Of a DNA stretch of 57,157 nt, positions 35,216-44,015 are shown piece by piece (the stretch's first letter is position 1; the number at the start of each line of letters is the position of its first letter). The notes beneath the pieces were generated by a model, which searched no databases, was not told where the DNA came from, and worked only from the letters and a program-made list of their open reading frames with translations. The stretch is from JANMAT01 sp031359995 (lineage in GTDB: Bacteria; Actinomycetota; Acidimicrobiia; Acidimicrobiales; Ilumatobacteraceae). Where the stretch lies: NCBI GenBank assembly GCA_031359995.1, contig JANMAT010000059.1, positions 1 to 57,157 on the forward strand, written 5' to 3'. The translations under genes and the position numbers were made by a program.

Positions 35216-35245
35216 TTGCACGGAACCAGTGGAGCGCTCTAACGT
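35216..35245 (+). promoter_or_regulatory. operator O2 inside the LacI gene promoter
   Basis: TTGCAC (35216-35221) and TAACGT (35240-35245) are a plausible -35/-10 pair with an 18-base spacer. TGGAGCGCTCTA at 35230-35241 lies between and into them. It matches O1 in 11 of 12 positions. Occupancy would block transcription of the LacI gene, giving autorepression. Confidence 0.65.
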
Positions 35246-35284
35246 CCGCGGCGCGGTCGAGGCCGCGCTGCCGAGGGAGCACCG

Positions 35285-36298
35285 TTGGGCCACCCGACGA
35301 TGGAGGATGTCGCACGTCGCGCCGGGGTGTCGCGCGCCCTCGTGTCCCTCGCCCTGAACGCCAGCCCGAAGGTGAGCGACCTGCGCCGCCAGCGGGTGTT
35401 CGACGCGTGCGCCGAGCTCGGGTACCGGCCCAACGCCGCCGCACGGCAGCTGGCCAGCCGTCGCAACGGCTCGGTCGGTGTGCTCCTGAACGACCTCCAC
35501 AACCCCTTCTTCGCCGAGACGTACGACGGCGTGGCCGTGGCCGCCGAGGACCACGACATGCGCCTGCTGCTCACCACCGGAGGTCGGCGACGTTCGGGCG
35601 AGCAGGAAGCCATCGACCACATGCTCGAGCACCGGGTCGACGGCATCATCCTGGTCAGCCCCCGCCTGCCGGCCAGCGCCATCGTGGCCGCCAGCGCCGT
35701 CGTGCCGGTCGTGGTCGTCGGGCGGGTGGTGAAGGGCGACCGCCTCGACTGCGTCACCAACGACGAGCGCCGCGGTGTGCGCGAGCTCGTCGACCACCTG
35801 GTGGGGTGCGGTCACGAGCGCATCGTGCACATCCATGGTGGGCCCGGTGCCGGCGCGCGGGCGCGATGGCGCGGCTACGAGCACGCCATGAAGGCCCACG
35901 GCCTCACCCCCGATGTCGTACCGGGCGACTTCACCGAGCAGGCCGGCGCGGCGGCGGCGGAGACGTTGCTGAAGCGGCGCGCCATGCCCACCGCGGTGTT
36001 CGCCGCCAACGACATGGCCGCCGTGGGCGCGCTGAACACCTTCGAGCGGGCCGGCGTCCGCGTGCCCGACGAGCTGTCGATCGTGGGCTACGACAACACC
36101 TTCCTCGCCCGCATGCAGGACATCTCGCTGTCCACGGTCGACCAGTCGACCGAGGAGATGGGCCGCCTGTCGGTGGCCCTGCTGGCTAAGCGCATCGACA
36201 ACGCCGATGCCCCGCCCACGCTCGAACTGGTGGTGCCGCGCTACGTGCCCGGCCGCACGTCGGGCCCGTGCTCGCCCCGTTCCCGTCGTCCCCGATGA
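35285..36298 (+). CDS. LacI-family repressor of the cyclitol regulon
   Basis: A 337-residue repressor. The HTH is TMEDVARRAGVSRALVSLALN, followed by KVSDLRRQRVFDACAELGYRPNAAARQLAS, the LacI hinge with a Leu in the minor-groove position. The ligand domain has GVLLNDLHNPFFAETYDGV, DGIILVSPRLP, VFAANDMAAVGALNTFE and LSIVGYDNT. TTG 35285 is preferred because GAGGGAG precedes it by six bases; ATG 35300 would start right at the HTH. It sits beside an operator matching those at the importer and iol operon, so it is the likely regulator of all three. The C-terminus is rich in Arg and Ser, which is unusual. Confidence 0.88.
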   Translation: MGHPTMEDVARRAGVSRALVSLALNASPKVSDLRRQRVFDACAELGYRPNAAARQLASRRNGSVGVLLNDLHNPFFAETYDGVAVAAEDHDMRLLLTTGGRRRSGEQEAIDHMLEHRVDGIILVSPRLPASAIVAASAVVPVVVVGRVVKGDRLDCVTNDERRGVRELVDHLVGCGHERIVHIHGGPGAGARARWRGYEHAMKAHGLTPDVVPGDFTEQAGAAAAETLLKRRAMPTAVFAANDMAAVGALNTFERAGVRVPDELSIVGYDNTFLARMQDISLSTVDQSTEEMGRLSVALLAKRIDNADAPPTLELVVPRYVPGRTSGPCSPRSRRPR

Positions 36299-36324
36299 TC
36301 CCGTCGTTCTCCCGAGGAGCTCCG

Positions 36325-36353
36325 TTGCGTCCGTACTTGAAGCGCTCTACTGT
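36325..36353 (+). promoter_or_regulatory. operator O3 inside the iol operon promoter
   Basis: TTGCGT (36325-36330) and TACTGT (36348-36353) have a 17-base spacer, and TGAAGCGCTCTA (36338-36349) fills it. The flank CTACTGTCC resembles CTAACGTCC at O2. Transcription would start just ahead of the GGGGGGA ribosome site of the first iol gene. Confidence 0.65.
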
Positions 36354-36377
36354 CCGACCGACCGGGGGGAACTGATC

Positions 36378-37283
36378 GTGGCCGACATGCGCACACCGCT
36401 GCAGGAGCGGATGGCCGGCGCGCCCATCTCGTGGGGCATCTGCGAGGCACCCGGTTGGGGCGCGCAGCTGCCCGTCGACCGGGTGCTGGGCGAGATGCGC
36501 GAGGTCGGCCTGCAGGCCACCGAGCTGGGGGCGGCCGGCTGGCTGCCCACCGACGCCGAGGGGATCCGGGCCGCCACCTCGAAGTACGACCTGAGCGTCA
36601 TCGCCGCGTTCGTGCCGCTGGTGCTGCACGACGCGACCCGTCTCGCCGCGTCGCTGGCCAGTGCCCGGCAGACGGCGCTCACGCTGCAGGCCGTGGGGGC
36701 CACTTGCTTCGTGACCTGCGTCGTGTCCGACGACGACGTCTGGCGCCGTCCCCCACTCACCGACGCCGAGTGGGACCACCTGTGCCGCGCCATCGATCAG
36801 GTGGGCGCCATCGCCGCCGAGCACGGGCTCGTGCAGGTGCTGCACCCCCACGTCGACTCACTGGCCGAGCAGGTCGACGAGGTCGAACGGCTGCTCGCCG
36901 GCACGAGCACGAAGGTGTGCCTCGACACCGGCCACCTGCGCATCGGCGGTGCCGATCCGGTGGCCTTCGCCCGACGTCACGCCGACCGCGTGGGCCTCGT
37001 GCACCTGAAGGACGTGCGCCTCTCGGTGGCCGAGCGACTGCAGCGCGGCGAGCTCACCCTGATGGGCGCGGTGCAGGCCGGCGTGTTCAGCCCGCTCGGC
37101 CAGGGCGACCTCGACCTCGCCGCGGTCGTGCGCACGTTGGAGGAGGCCGGCTACGCCGGCTGGTACGTGTTCGAGCAGGACGCGGCCCTGACCGACGGCC
37201 TGCCCCCGGTGGGCGAGGGTCCCATCGACGACGTGCGGGTCAGTGTCGACTTCCTCCGCTCCCTCGCCGCGAGCATCGGCTAG
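36378..37283 (+). CDS. iolE: sugar phosphate isomerase/epimerase, IolE-like
   Basis: A 301-residue AP-endonuclease-2 fold TIM barrel. GAPISWGICEAPGWGAQLPVD is the opening typical of inosose dehydratase IolE and related proteins. QVLHPHVDSLAEQ, VCLDTGHLRIGG and VGLVHLKDVR carry the metal-binding His, Asp, His and Lys residues, and WYVFEQDAAL the final Glu. IolE dehydrates scyllo-inosose to the trione. It is the first gene of the iol operon behind O3. GTG 36378 follows a GGGGGGA ribosome site by seven bases. It could instead be an IolH/IolI-type isomerase, because several paralogues share these motifs. Confidence 0.75.
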   Translation: MADMRTPLQERMAGAPISWGICEAPGWGAQLPVDRVLGEMREVGLQATELGAAGWLPTDAEGIRAATSKYDLSVIAAFVPLVLHDATRLAASLASARQTALTLQAVGATCFVTCVVSDDDVWRRPPLTDAEWDHLCRAIDQVGAIAAEHGLVQVLHPHVDSLAEQVDEVERLLAGTSTKVCLDTGHLRIGGADPVAFARRHADRVGLVHLKDVRLSVAERLQRGELTLMGAVQAGVFSPLGQGDLDLAAVVRTLEEAGYAGWYVFEQDAALTDGLPPVGEGPIDDVRVSVDFLRSLAASIG

Positions 37284-37289
37284 TCCGGC

Positions 37290-38252
37290 ATGAGCGAGCC
37301 CGCTCCCCTCGAGCTGCTCACCATCGGGCGCGTCTCGGTCGACCTGTACGCCGAGCAGCTCAACGTCGGCGTGCGCGACGTGAAGACGTTCCGCAAGTCC
37401 ATCGGCGGCACGGCCACCAACGTGGCCGTGGCCGCCGCCCGGCTCGGGCGCCGCGCCGCGGTGTGCACCCGGGTCGGCGACGACGAGATGGGCGAGTACG
37501 TGCGCTACGCCCTCACCGAGACGTTCGGGGTCGACGCCCGCTTCGTGGCCACCGACCCCACCCTGAAGACGCCGCTGGCCTTCGCCGTGCTCGACCCGCC
37601 CGAGGACCCGCGCATCATCTTCTACCGCGAGCCCCGCGCGCCCGACATGAACCTGACCATGGAGGACCTGGACCCGCAGGTCGTGACCGACGTGCCCATC
37701 CTGTGGATCGCCGCGTCGAACCTGGCCTACGAACCCAGCCGCACCACCATGCACGAGATCCTGGCCCGGCGCGGCCGGCGCACCCACACGGTGCTCGACC
37801 TCGACTGGCGGCCCATGTTCTGGGGCTCGCCGGCCGATGCCACCGCCGAGATCGCACCGCTGCTCGGGCAGTTCACCATGGCCATCGGCAACCGCACCGA
37901 GTGCCAGATCGCTGTCGGCTCCGACGACCCCGACGACGCGGCCGACCGTTTGCTGGCCCACGGGCTCGAAGCAGTCATCGTGAAGCTCGGCGGCGACGGC
38001 GTGCTCGTGGCCGATCGCCACGGCCTGCGCCAGCGCGTGGCGCCCGTGCCGGTCGAGGTCGTGTGCGGCCTGGGCGCCGGTGACGCCTTCGGCGGCGCCC
38101 TGTGCCACGGCCTGCTCAGCGGTTGGGACCTGGCCACCATCGCCCACGTCGCCAATGCGGCCGGCGCCATCGTGGCGGCGCGCCTCATGTGCGCCGACGA
38201 CATGCCCACCCTCGCCGAGGTCATGGCCGTCGCCGGCCCGGTCCCCTCGTGA
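37290..38252 (+). CDS. iolC: 5-dehydro-2-deoxygluconokinase
   Basis: A 320-residue PfkB kinase with the IolC-specific opening LLTIGRVSVDLYAEQLN and FRKSIGGTATNVAVAAARLGRR. YREPRAPDMNLTMEDLD and LDLDWRPMFW are further IolC features, and VCGLGAGDAFGGALCHGLL is the PfkB signature with the catalytic Asp. It phosphorylates 2-deoxy-5-keto-gluconate after the IolB step. It lacks the C-terminal DUF2090 domain that is fused to IolC in many proteobacteria, so a separate aldolase is needed; candidates are at 33499 and 44012. It follows iolE by six bases. Confidence 0.9.
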   Translation: MSEPAPLELLTIGRVSVDLYAEQLNVGVRDVKTFRKSIGGTATNVAVAAARLGRRAAVCTRVGDDEMGEYVRYALTETFGVDARFVATDPTLKTPLAFAVLDPPEDPRIIFYREPRAPDMNLTMEDLDPQVVTDVPILWIAASNLAYEPSRTTMHEILARRGRRTHTVLDLDWRPMFWGSPADATAEIAPLLGQFTMAIGNRTECQIAVGSDDPDDAADRLLAHGLEAVIVKLGGDGVLVADRHGLRQRVAPVPVEVVCGLGAGDAFGGALCHGLLSGWDLATIAHVANAAGAIVAARLMCADDMPTLAEVMAVAGPVPS

Positions 38253-38283
38253 TCCACCCGACCCTCGCACCCAGGAGCACCCC

Positions 38284-39456
38284 ATGACCCGCCGCCTCGG
38301 CATCGCCGTGATCGGCTTCGGCTGGATGGGCCAGGCCCACAGCCGCGGCTACCGCCGCACCCGTCAGCTGTTCAGCGACGCCGCCTACGAGACCGATCTC
38401 GTGATCTGCGCCGACGACGCGCCGGCCCGCCGCGAACACGCCGAGCGCGGCTTCGGGTTCACCCACACGACCGCCGACTGGCGCGAAGCCATCGACCGGC
38501 CCGATGTCGACATCGTGTCGATCTGCGCGCCGAACATGCTCCACGAGGAGATCGCCACCGCGGCCGCTGCGCTGGGCAAGCAGATCTTCTGCGAGAAGCC
38601 GGTCGGGGGCACGCCCGAGCAGACGGTGCGGGCCGAAAAGGCGGCGCGCACGGCCGGCGTGATCACCGGCGTCGGGTACAACTACCGCTGGGCGCCGCTG
38701 GTGCAGTACACGAAGCAGCTCGTCGACAACGGCGATCTGGGCGAGATCACCAACTACCGCGGCCGCTTCTTCTCCATGTACGGCAGCGACCCGCTCGGTC
38801 TGCTGTCGTGGCGCTTCCTGAAGGACGGCGCCGGCTACGGCGTCAGCTCCGACATCCTGAGCCACTCGATCGACCTGGCCCACATGCTCATCGGCCCCAT
38901 CACCAAGGTGGTGGGCACGGCCGAGACGTTCATCAAGGAGCGGCCGCTGCCCAAGCCCGGCGTGGGCACGCACTACGACCGCGGTGCCCCCGGTGACCCT
39001 ACGGGCGAGGTCACCAACGAGGACTACTTCGGGGCCATGGTCGTCTTCGCCAACGGCGCCCGCGGCACGTTCGAGACGTCACGCAACATCATCGGGCCCG
39101 AGAGCGAGAACGCCTTCGACCTGCACGGCACCAAGGGCGCGGTGCACTGGAACCTCGAGCGCATGAACGAGATGGAGCTGTACCTGGGCGGCGATGGCCC
39201 CCGCGGTTACCGCCGTGTGTACAGCGGCGACGGCTTCCCGTACCACGGCGCGTTCGTGGCCGGCACCGGCAACGGCATCGCCTACGAGGACCTCGTCACC
39301 ATCGAGGACCACGAGTTCCTGAGCGCGGTGGCCGCGGGTCGTCAGTTCTCGCCCGGCTTCTCCGAAGCGGTCGACTACGTCAGCGTGCAGGCCGCGCTGC
39401 TGAAGTCGAACGAGTCGGGTCGTTGGGAAGACGTCGTGTCGTTGCGGGCGGACTGA
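38284..39456 (+). CDS. Gfo/Idh/MocA oxidoreductase (cyclitol or sugar dehydrogenase)
   Basis: A 390-residue NAD(P)-dependent dehydrogenase. IAVIGFGWMGQAHSRGYRR is the nucleotide motif, QIFCEKPVGGTPEQTVRAEK contains the catalytic EKP Lys, TGVGYNYRWAPLVQY and DILSHSIDLAHMLIG the substrate side with the catalytic Asp/His. It differs clearly from the second Gfo/Idh protein at 42135, being longer and with a different C-domain, so it likely handles another inositol isomer (scyllo- or D-chiro-inositol) or a keto intermediate. Position between iolC and iolD supports a regulon role; the exact substrate is inferred. Confidence 0.85.
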   Translation: MTRRLGIAVIGFGWMGQAHSRGYRRTRQLFSDAAYETDLVICADDAPARREHAERGFGFTHTTADWREAIDRPDVDIVSICAPNMLHEEIATAAAALGKQIFCEKPVGGTPEQTVRAEKAARTAGVITGVGYNYRWAPLVQYTKQLVDNGDLGEITNYRGRFFSMYGSDPLGLLSWRFLKDGAGYGVSSDILSHSIDLAHMLIGPITKVVGTAETFIKERPLPKPGVGTHYDRGAPGDPTGEVTNEDYFGAMVVFANGARGTFETSRNIIGPESENAFDLHGTKGAVHWNLERMNEMELYLGGDGPRGYRRVYSGDGFPYHGAFVAGTGNGIAYEDLVTIEDHEFLSAVAAGRQFSPGFSEAVDYVSVQAALLKSNESGRWEDVVSLRAD

Positions 39457-39457
39457 C

Positions 39458-41305
39458 GTGGAGACCGTCCGCCTCACCATGGCCCAGGCGTTGGTGCGCT
39501 ACCTGATCGCCCAACGCATCGACCTCGACGGCGTCGAGGCACCGCTGTTCCCCGGCGTGTTCGCCATCTTCGGGCACGGCAACGTCACCAACCTCGGCCA
39601 GGCGCTGGAAGAGGCGCGCGCCGAGCTGCCCACGTGGCGGGGTCAGAACGAGCAGGGCATGGCCCTGGCCGCCGTCGGCTACGCCAAGGCGGCGCGCCGC
39701 CGCCAGATCATGGTGGCCACCAGCTCCATCGGGCCTGGCGCCACCAACATGATCACCGCCGCCGGCGTGGCCCACAGCAACCGGCTGCCCATCCTGATCC
39801 TCGCCGGCGACACGTTCGCCAGCCGCGTGCCCGACCCGGTGCTGCAGCAGGTGGAGCACTACCACGACCCGTCGATCACGGTGAACGACGGCTTCAAGCC
39901 GGTCTCGCGCTACTGGGACCGCATCATGCGGCCCGAGCAGCTGCTGCACTCGCTGCCCCACGCGGTGGCCACCATGCTCGACCCGGCCACGTGCGGCCCG
40001 GCGTTCCTGGCCCTGCCGCAGGACGTGCAGGCCCAGGCCTTCGACTACCCCGTGCGCTTCTTCGAATCGACGGTGCACCGCATCGCCCGTCCACGCGCCG
40101 ATCGCGCCCAGCTGGCCGGGGCCCGGCGCGTGCTGGCTGCGGCCGAGCGGCCACTGATCATCGCCGGTGGCGGTGTGCACTACTCGTTCGCCGAGGCCGA
40201 GCTGGCCGCGTTCGCCGAGAAGCACAACATCCCCGTCGTCGAGACGGTGGCCGGTCGTACGTGCCTACCCGCCAACCACCCGCTCAACGCCGGACCGATC
40301 GGCGTCACCGGGTGCACGTCGGCCAACGCGCTGGCCGCCGAGGCCGACGTGGTGGTGGCCGTGGGCACGCGCCTGCAGGACTTCACCACCGGCTCGTGGA
40401 CCGTGTTCCGCGACGAGAGCGTGCGCTTCATCGGCATCAACGCCGCCGGCTTCGACGCCATCAAGCACCTGGCTCTGCCCGTGGTGGGTGACGCCCGCGA
40501 GACGCTGGCCGAGCTGAGCGCGCTGCTGGCCGACTTCCGGGGCGGCGACGACTGGACGAACCGGGCGTCGGCCGAGACGGCGCAGTACCACGCCTACATC
40601 GACAAGATCGCCGCGCCCGACACCAGCGGTGACATCCCGAGCTACGCCCAGGTCGTCGGCGCCGTCGACCGCGTGGCCCTGCCCACCGACTACGCCCTCA
40701 CCGCGGCGGGCGGCTTCCCCGGCGAGCTGGTGAACGGCTGGCGGGCCAAGGCCATCAACACCCTCGACTGCGAGTACGGGTTCTCGTGCATGGGCTACGA
40801 GATCGCGGGGGCGTGGGGCGCCAAGATGGCGATGCCCGATCGCGAGGTCGTGGTGTTCGTGGGCGACGGCTCGTACCTGATGATGAACAGCGACCTGTAC
40901 AGCTCGGTGCTGTCGGGCCACAAGCTGATCGTGATCGTGTGCGACAACGGTGGCTTCGCCGTGATCAACCGCCTGCAGGTGAACCAGGGCGGCGAGCCGT
41001 ACAACAACCTCATCGCCGACGCGAACATCGTCGAGCCCGTCAGCGTCGACTTCGCCGCCCACGCCGGGTCGATGGGGTGCCGCACCGAGACGGTGACGAC
41101 GATCAGCGAGCTCGACGCCGCGTTCGCGCGGGCCCGGGCCAGCGACCGCACCTACGTGATCGCGCTGCAGACCCGGCCCGACGTGTGGACCGAAGGCGGC
41201 GCGTTCTGGGAGGTGGGCGTGCCCGAGGTCAGCGGGCGCGCCGAGGTACGAGCGGCCCGAGCGGCCATGGACGAGGGCAAGACGGCCCAGAGGGTGGGAT
41301 GGTGA
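39458..41305 (+). CDS. iolD: 3D-(3,5/4)-trihydroxycyclohexane-1,2-dione acylhydrolase
   Basis: A 615-residue thiamin-diphosphate enzyme. RLTMAQALVRYLIAQ and GVFAIFGHGNV open the IolD type, and RGQNEQGMALAAVGYAK includes the catalytic Glu. ATSSIGPGATNMITAAGVAH, AGRTCLPANHPLNAGPIGVT and the ThDP/Mg motif GDGSYLMMNSDLYSSV with CDNGGF follow. It hydrolyses the cyclic trione to 5-deoxy-glucuronate, the ring-opening step. GTG 39458 begins one base after the previous stop. It is the most diagnostic gene for a true inositol pathway here. Confidence 0.93.
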   Translation: METVRLTMAQALVRYLIAQRIDLDGVEAPLFPGVFAIFGHGNVTNLGQALEEARAELPTWRGQNEQGMALAAVGYAKAARRRQIMVATSSIGPGATNMITAAGVAHSNRLPILILAGDTFASRVPDPVLQQVEHYHDPSITVNDGFKPVSRYWDRIMRPEQLLHSLPHAVATMLDPATCGPAFLALPQDVQAQAFDYPVRFFESTVHRIARPRADRAQLAGARRVLAAAERPLIIAGGGVHYSFAEAELAAFAEKHNIPVVETVAGRTCLPANHPLNAGPIGVTGCTSANALAAEADVVVAVGTRLQDFTTGSWTVFRDESVRFIGINAAGFDAIKHLALPVVGDARETLAELSALLADFRGGDDWTNRASAETAQYHAYIDKIAAPDTSGDIPSYAQVVGAVDRVALPTDYALTAAGGFPGELVNGWRAKAINTLDCEYGFSCMGYEIAGAWGAKMAMPDREVVVFVGDGSYLMMNSDLYSSVLSGHKLIVIVCDNGGFAVINRLQVNQGGEPYNNLIADANIVEPVSVDFAAHAGSMGCRTETVTTISELDAAFARARASDRTYVIALQTRPDVWTEGGAFWEVGVPEVSGRAEVRAARAAMDEGKTAQRVGW

Positions 41306-42138
41306 GCGACACCGCACGACTGGACGGCAAGGTCGTCCTGATCACCGGAGGAAGCCAGGGCCTCGGCCAGGCCACCGCCCGGCTGGCCAAGGCGAGGGGG
41401 GCGGCCGGGCTGGTGCTGGTGGCGCGCGACCGCGGGAAGGGCCAGCGCGCCGCCGCCGACCTGACGGGCGACGGTTGCCGCGCCATCTTCGTGGAGGCCG
41501 AGCTGGCCAGTGCCGAGGCGTGCGCCGGCGCCGTCGCCATCACCGACCGGGAGTTCGGCGTGGTGCACGGCGTGGTGAGCTGCGCCGCCCTCACCGACCG
41601 CGGCTCGGTGTGGGACACCACGGTCGAGCTGTGGGACGCCATGCTCGACGTCAACGTGCGCGCCCCTTTCCTGCTCATGCAGGGCGCCGCCAAGATCATG
41701 GCCCGCGAGGGCGTGGCGGGCTCCATGATCAACATCGGCAGCGTCACCGGCCACGGCGGCCAGGAGTACCTCACGCCCTACGCGGTGTCGAAGGGCGCGC
41801 TGCAGTCGATGACCCGCAACCTGGCGTGGTCGCTCATGCGCAACCACATCCGCGTGAACCAGGTGAACCTCGGCTGGATGGACACGCCGGCCGAGGACCT
41901 CGTCCAGCGCAGGTACCACGGCGCCGGCGACGACTGGTTGCAGAACGCCGAAGCGGCCCAGCCCACCGGGCGCCTCATCAAGCCCGACGAGGTCGCCCGC
42001 ACGCTGTGCTTCCTGCTCAGCGAGGAGTCGGGTCTCATGACCGGTGCGGTCATCGACTTCGACCAGTCGGTGCTCGGCGCCGGCTTCATCCCCAAACCAC
42101 CGCCCGAACTGCGGCACACCCCGGACAGGAAGCCATGA
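41299..42138 (+). CDS. SDR-family oxidoreductase in the iol operon
   Basis: A 279-residue short-chain dehydrogenase. VVLITGGSQGLGQATARLAK is the cofactor motif, VVSCAALTDRGS the NAG-like motif, and INIGSVTGHGG with YAVSK the catalytic Ser, Tyr and Lys. LGWMDTPAEDLVQRRYHGAG precedes the C-terminus. It overlaps iolD by seven bases (ATG 41299), and its stop overlaps the next gene by four, so it is an integral operon member. SDRs in inositol clusters may oxidise or reduce cyclitol isomers; the exact substrate is unknown. Confidence 0.85.
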   Translation: MVSDTARLDGKVVLITGGSQGLGQATARLAKARGAAGLVLVARDRGKGQRAAADLTGDGCRAIFVEAELASAEACAGAVAITDREFGVVHGVVSCAALTDRGSVWDTTVELWDAMLDVNVRAPFLLMQGAAKIMAREGVAGSMINIGSVTGHGGQEYLTPYAVSKGALQSMTRNLAWSLMRNHIRVNQVNLGWMDTPAEDLVQRRYHGAGDDWLQNAEAAQPTGRLIKPDEVARTLCFLLSEESGLMTGAVIDFDQSVLGAGFIPKPPPELRHTPDRKP

Positions 42139-43151
42139 CCCACCCCCTCCGCATCGCCGTGCTCGGCTGTGGCCGCATCGGCCAGATGCACGCCGAGCTC
42201 CTCGCCCGTCGCGTCCCCGGCGCGACCGTGTCGTTCGTGTACGACGCCGTGCCCGAGGCGTCGGCGTCCGTCGGCGCCCGCCTGGGCATCCCGGTCGCGT
42301 CCAGCGTCGACGAGATCCTTGGCAGTGATCAGGTCGACGCCGTCGCCATCTGCTCCAGCACCGACACCCATGTCGAGCTCATGATCGGCGCGGCGCAGGC
42401 CGGCAAGGCGATCTTCTGCGAGAAGCCGGTGTCGCTCGACCTCGAGCAGGTCGACCGCGGCCTCGACGCCGTCGACCGCAGCGGCGTGCCGTTCATGGTC
42501 GGCTTCAACCGCCGCTTCGATCCCACCCACAAGGCGGTGCGCGACGCGGTGGTGGGCGGCCAGGTGGGCGACGTGCACCTCGTTCGCATCACCAGCCGCG
42601 ACCCGGCGCCACCGCCCATCGCCTACATCAAGGTGTCTGGCGGCATCTTCTGCGACATGACGATCCACGACTTCGACATGGCCCGCTACGTGACGGGCAG
42701 CGAGATCGTGACCGTCACCGCCAAGGGTGGCGTGCGCGTCGACCCGGCCATCGGCGAGGCCGGCGACCTGGACACCATCGTGGTGGTCATGGAGCACGCC
42801 AACGGCGCCATCACCACCATCGACAACAGCCGCCAGGCCGTGTACGGCTACGACCAGCGCGTCGAGGTGTTCGGCTCCAAGGGCATGGCCGCGTCCGAGA
42901 ACCCGTACAGCACCACCAACGTGTTCCGCGACGCCACCGGGTCGCACCACGCGACGATCCCCTACTTCTTCCTCGACCGCTACATCCCGAGCTACCTCGC
43001 CGAGTGGCACGCGTTCCTGGAGACGGCGGCCGGCGCACCCTCGCCGGTCACCAGCACCGACGGCCGGGCCCCGCTCATCGCCGGCCTGGCCGCGTGGCGT
43101 TCGTACCGCGAGGGTCGCACCGTGGCCACCAGCGAGATCACCGCGGGCTGA
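42135..43151 (+). CDS. iolG: inositol 2-dehydrogenase
   Basis: A 338-residue Gfo/Idh/MocA enzyme of IolG type. LRIAVLGCGRIGQMHAELLARR is the NAD motif, AIFCEKPVSLDLEQVDRGL the catalytic Lys region, FMVGFNRRFDPTH the IolG-typical FxxGFNRRFD motif, and FCDMTIHDFDMARY the catalytic Asp and His. Length matches the family (330-340). It oxidises myo-inositol to scyllo-inosose, the first pathway step. It is translationally coupled to the preceding SDR (ATGA). Confidence 0.9.
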   Translation: MTHPLRIAVLGCGRIGQMHAELLARRVPGATVSFVYDAVPEASASVGARLGIPVASSVDEILGSDQVDAVAICSSTDTHVELMIGAAQAGKAIFCEKPVSLDLEQVDRGLDAVDRSGVPFMVGFNRRFDPTHKAVRDAVVGGQVGDVHLVRITSRDPAPPPIAYIKVSGGIFCDMTIHDFDMARYVTGSEIVTVTAKGGVRVDPAIGEAGDLDTIVVVMEHANGAITTIDNSRQAVYGYDQRVEVFGSKGMAASENPYSTTNVFRDATGSHHATIPYFFLDRYIPSYLAEWHAFLETAAGAPSPVTSTDGRAPLIAGLAAWRSYREGRTVATSEITAG

Positions 43152-43175
43152 GCCGCGCACGACGACAGGAGCCCC

Positions 43176-44015
43176 ATGAGCGACGAACTGCACCACATCG
43201 CCCCGACCACCGACGGCACTGTCCGGGTCGACGTCACGCCGGCGTCGGCCGGCTGGCGGTACCTGAGCTTCGCGGTGGTCGAGCTGGCCGCCGGCCAGAC
43301 CCACACGTCGTTGCTCACCGACCGCGAGACGGCCATCGTGCCGTTGAGTGGGGTCGGCACGGTGCACGCCGGTGACCGTTCGTTCTCGTTGGCGCGCGAG
43401 AGCGTGTTCACGCAGATGCCTCAGGTGCTCTACGCGCCACCGGGCACGGCGCTCACGTTGTCCACCGACGGTGCGTTCTCGTTCGCCATCGGCTCGGCGC
43501 CGGCCGAGGGTCGGTACCCGCTGCGCCTCTTCGAGCCGGGCGAGATGAAGAGCGAGCTGCGCGGTGGCGGCACGAGCTACCGCCAGGTGAACCACGTACT
43601 GGCCATGCCACTGCCGGCCGAGCACCTCATCCTGTACGAGGTGTACGTGCCTCGCGGCACGTGGGCCGGTTGGGCGCCCCACTGCCACGACGGCCGCGAG
43701 GGTTCGCCGTACCTGGAGGAGGTGTACTGGTTCCAGATGGACCCGGCCAACGGGTTCATCCTGCACCGCAACTGGCGCGACGACGAGGGCTTCGACGAGC
43801 AGTTCGTGGTCAAGCAGGGCGACGCCGTGCTGGTGACGAAGGGCTACCACTCCACGGTGGCCTGCCCGACGTCGCACATGTACTTCCTCAACTACCTCGC
43901 CGGTGACCTCGTCGACGACGACCGCCGCACGCCGCCGTGCTTCCACGCCGACTACACCTGGATCGTGGACGACTGGTCGGCGGGCGCGTGGGAGCTCCCG
44001 ATCCTGCGCCCGTGA
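43176..44015 (+). CDS. iolB: 5-deoxy-glucuronate isomerase
   Basis: A 279-residue bicupin. LSFAVVELAAGQTHTSLLTDRETAIVPLSG is the first barrel, and APHCHDGREGSPYLEEVYWFQM with GYHSTVACPTSHMYFLNYLAG the second, with the metal-binding His/Glu pattern of IolB. Size matches the family (~270). It converts 5-deoxy-glucuronate to 2-deoxy-5-keto-gluconate, the IolC substrate. An ACAGGAG ribosome site precedes ATG 43176, and its stop overlaps the next gene start (GTGA). Confidence 0.92.
   Translation: MSDELHHIAPTTDGTVRVDVTPASAGWRYLSFAVVELAAGQTHTSLLTDRETAIVPLSGVGTVHAGDRSFSLARESVFTQMPQVLYAPPGTALTLSTDGAFSFAIGSAPAEGRYPLRLFEPGEMKSELRGGGTSYRQVNHVLAMPLPAEHLILYEVYVPRGTWAGWAPHCHDGREGSPYLEEVYWFQMDPANGFILHRNWRDDEGFDEQFVVKQGDAVLVTKGYHSTVACPTSHMYFLNYLAGDLVDDDRRTPPCFHADYTWIVDDWSAGAWELPILRP

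Noticed and set aside
36207..36377. N-terminal extension of the iolE-like protein upstream of GTG 36378
   Set aside because: The extension overlaps the LacI gene end and the operator, and a good ribosome site lies directly before GTG 36378.
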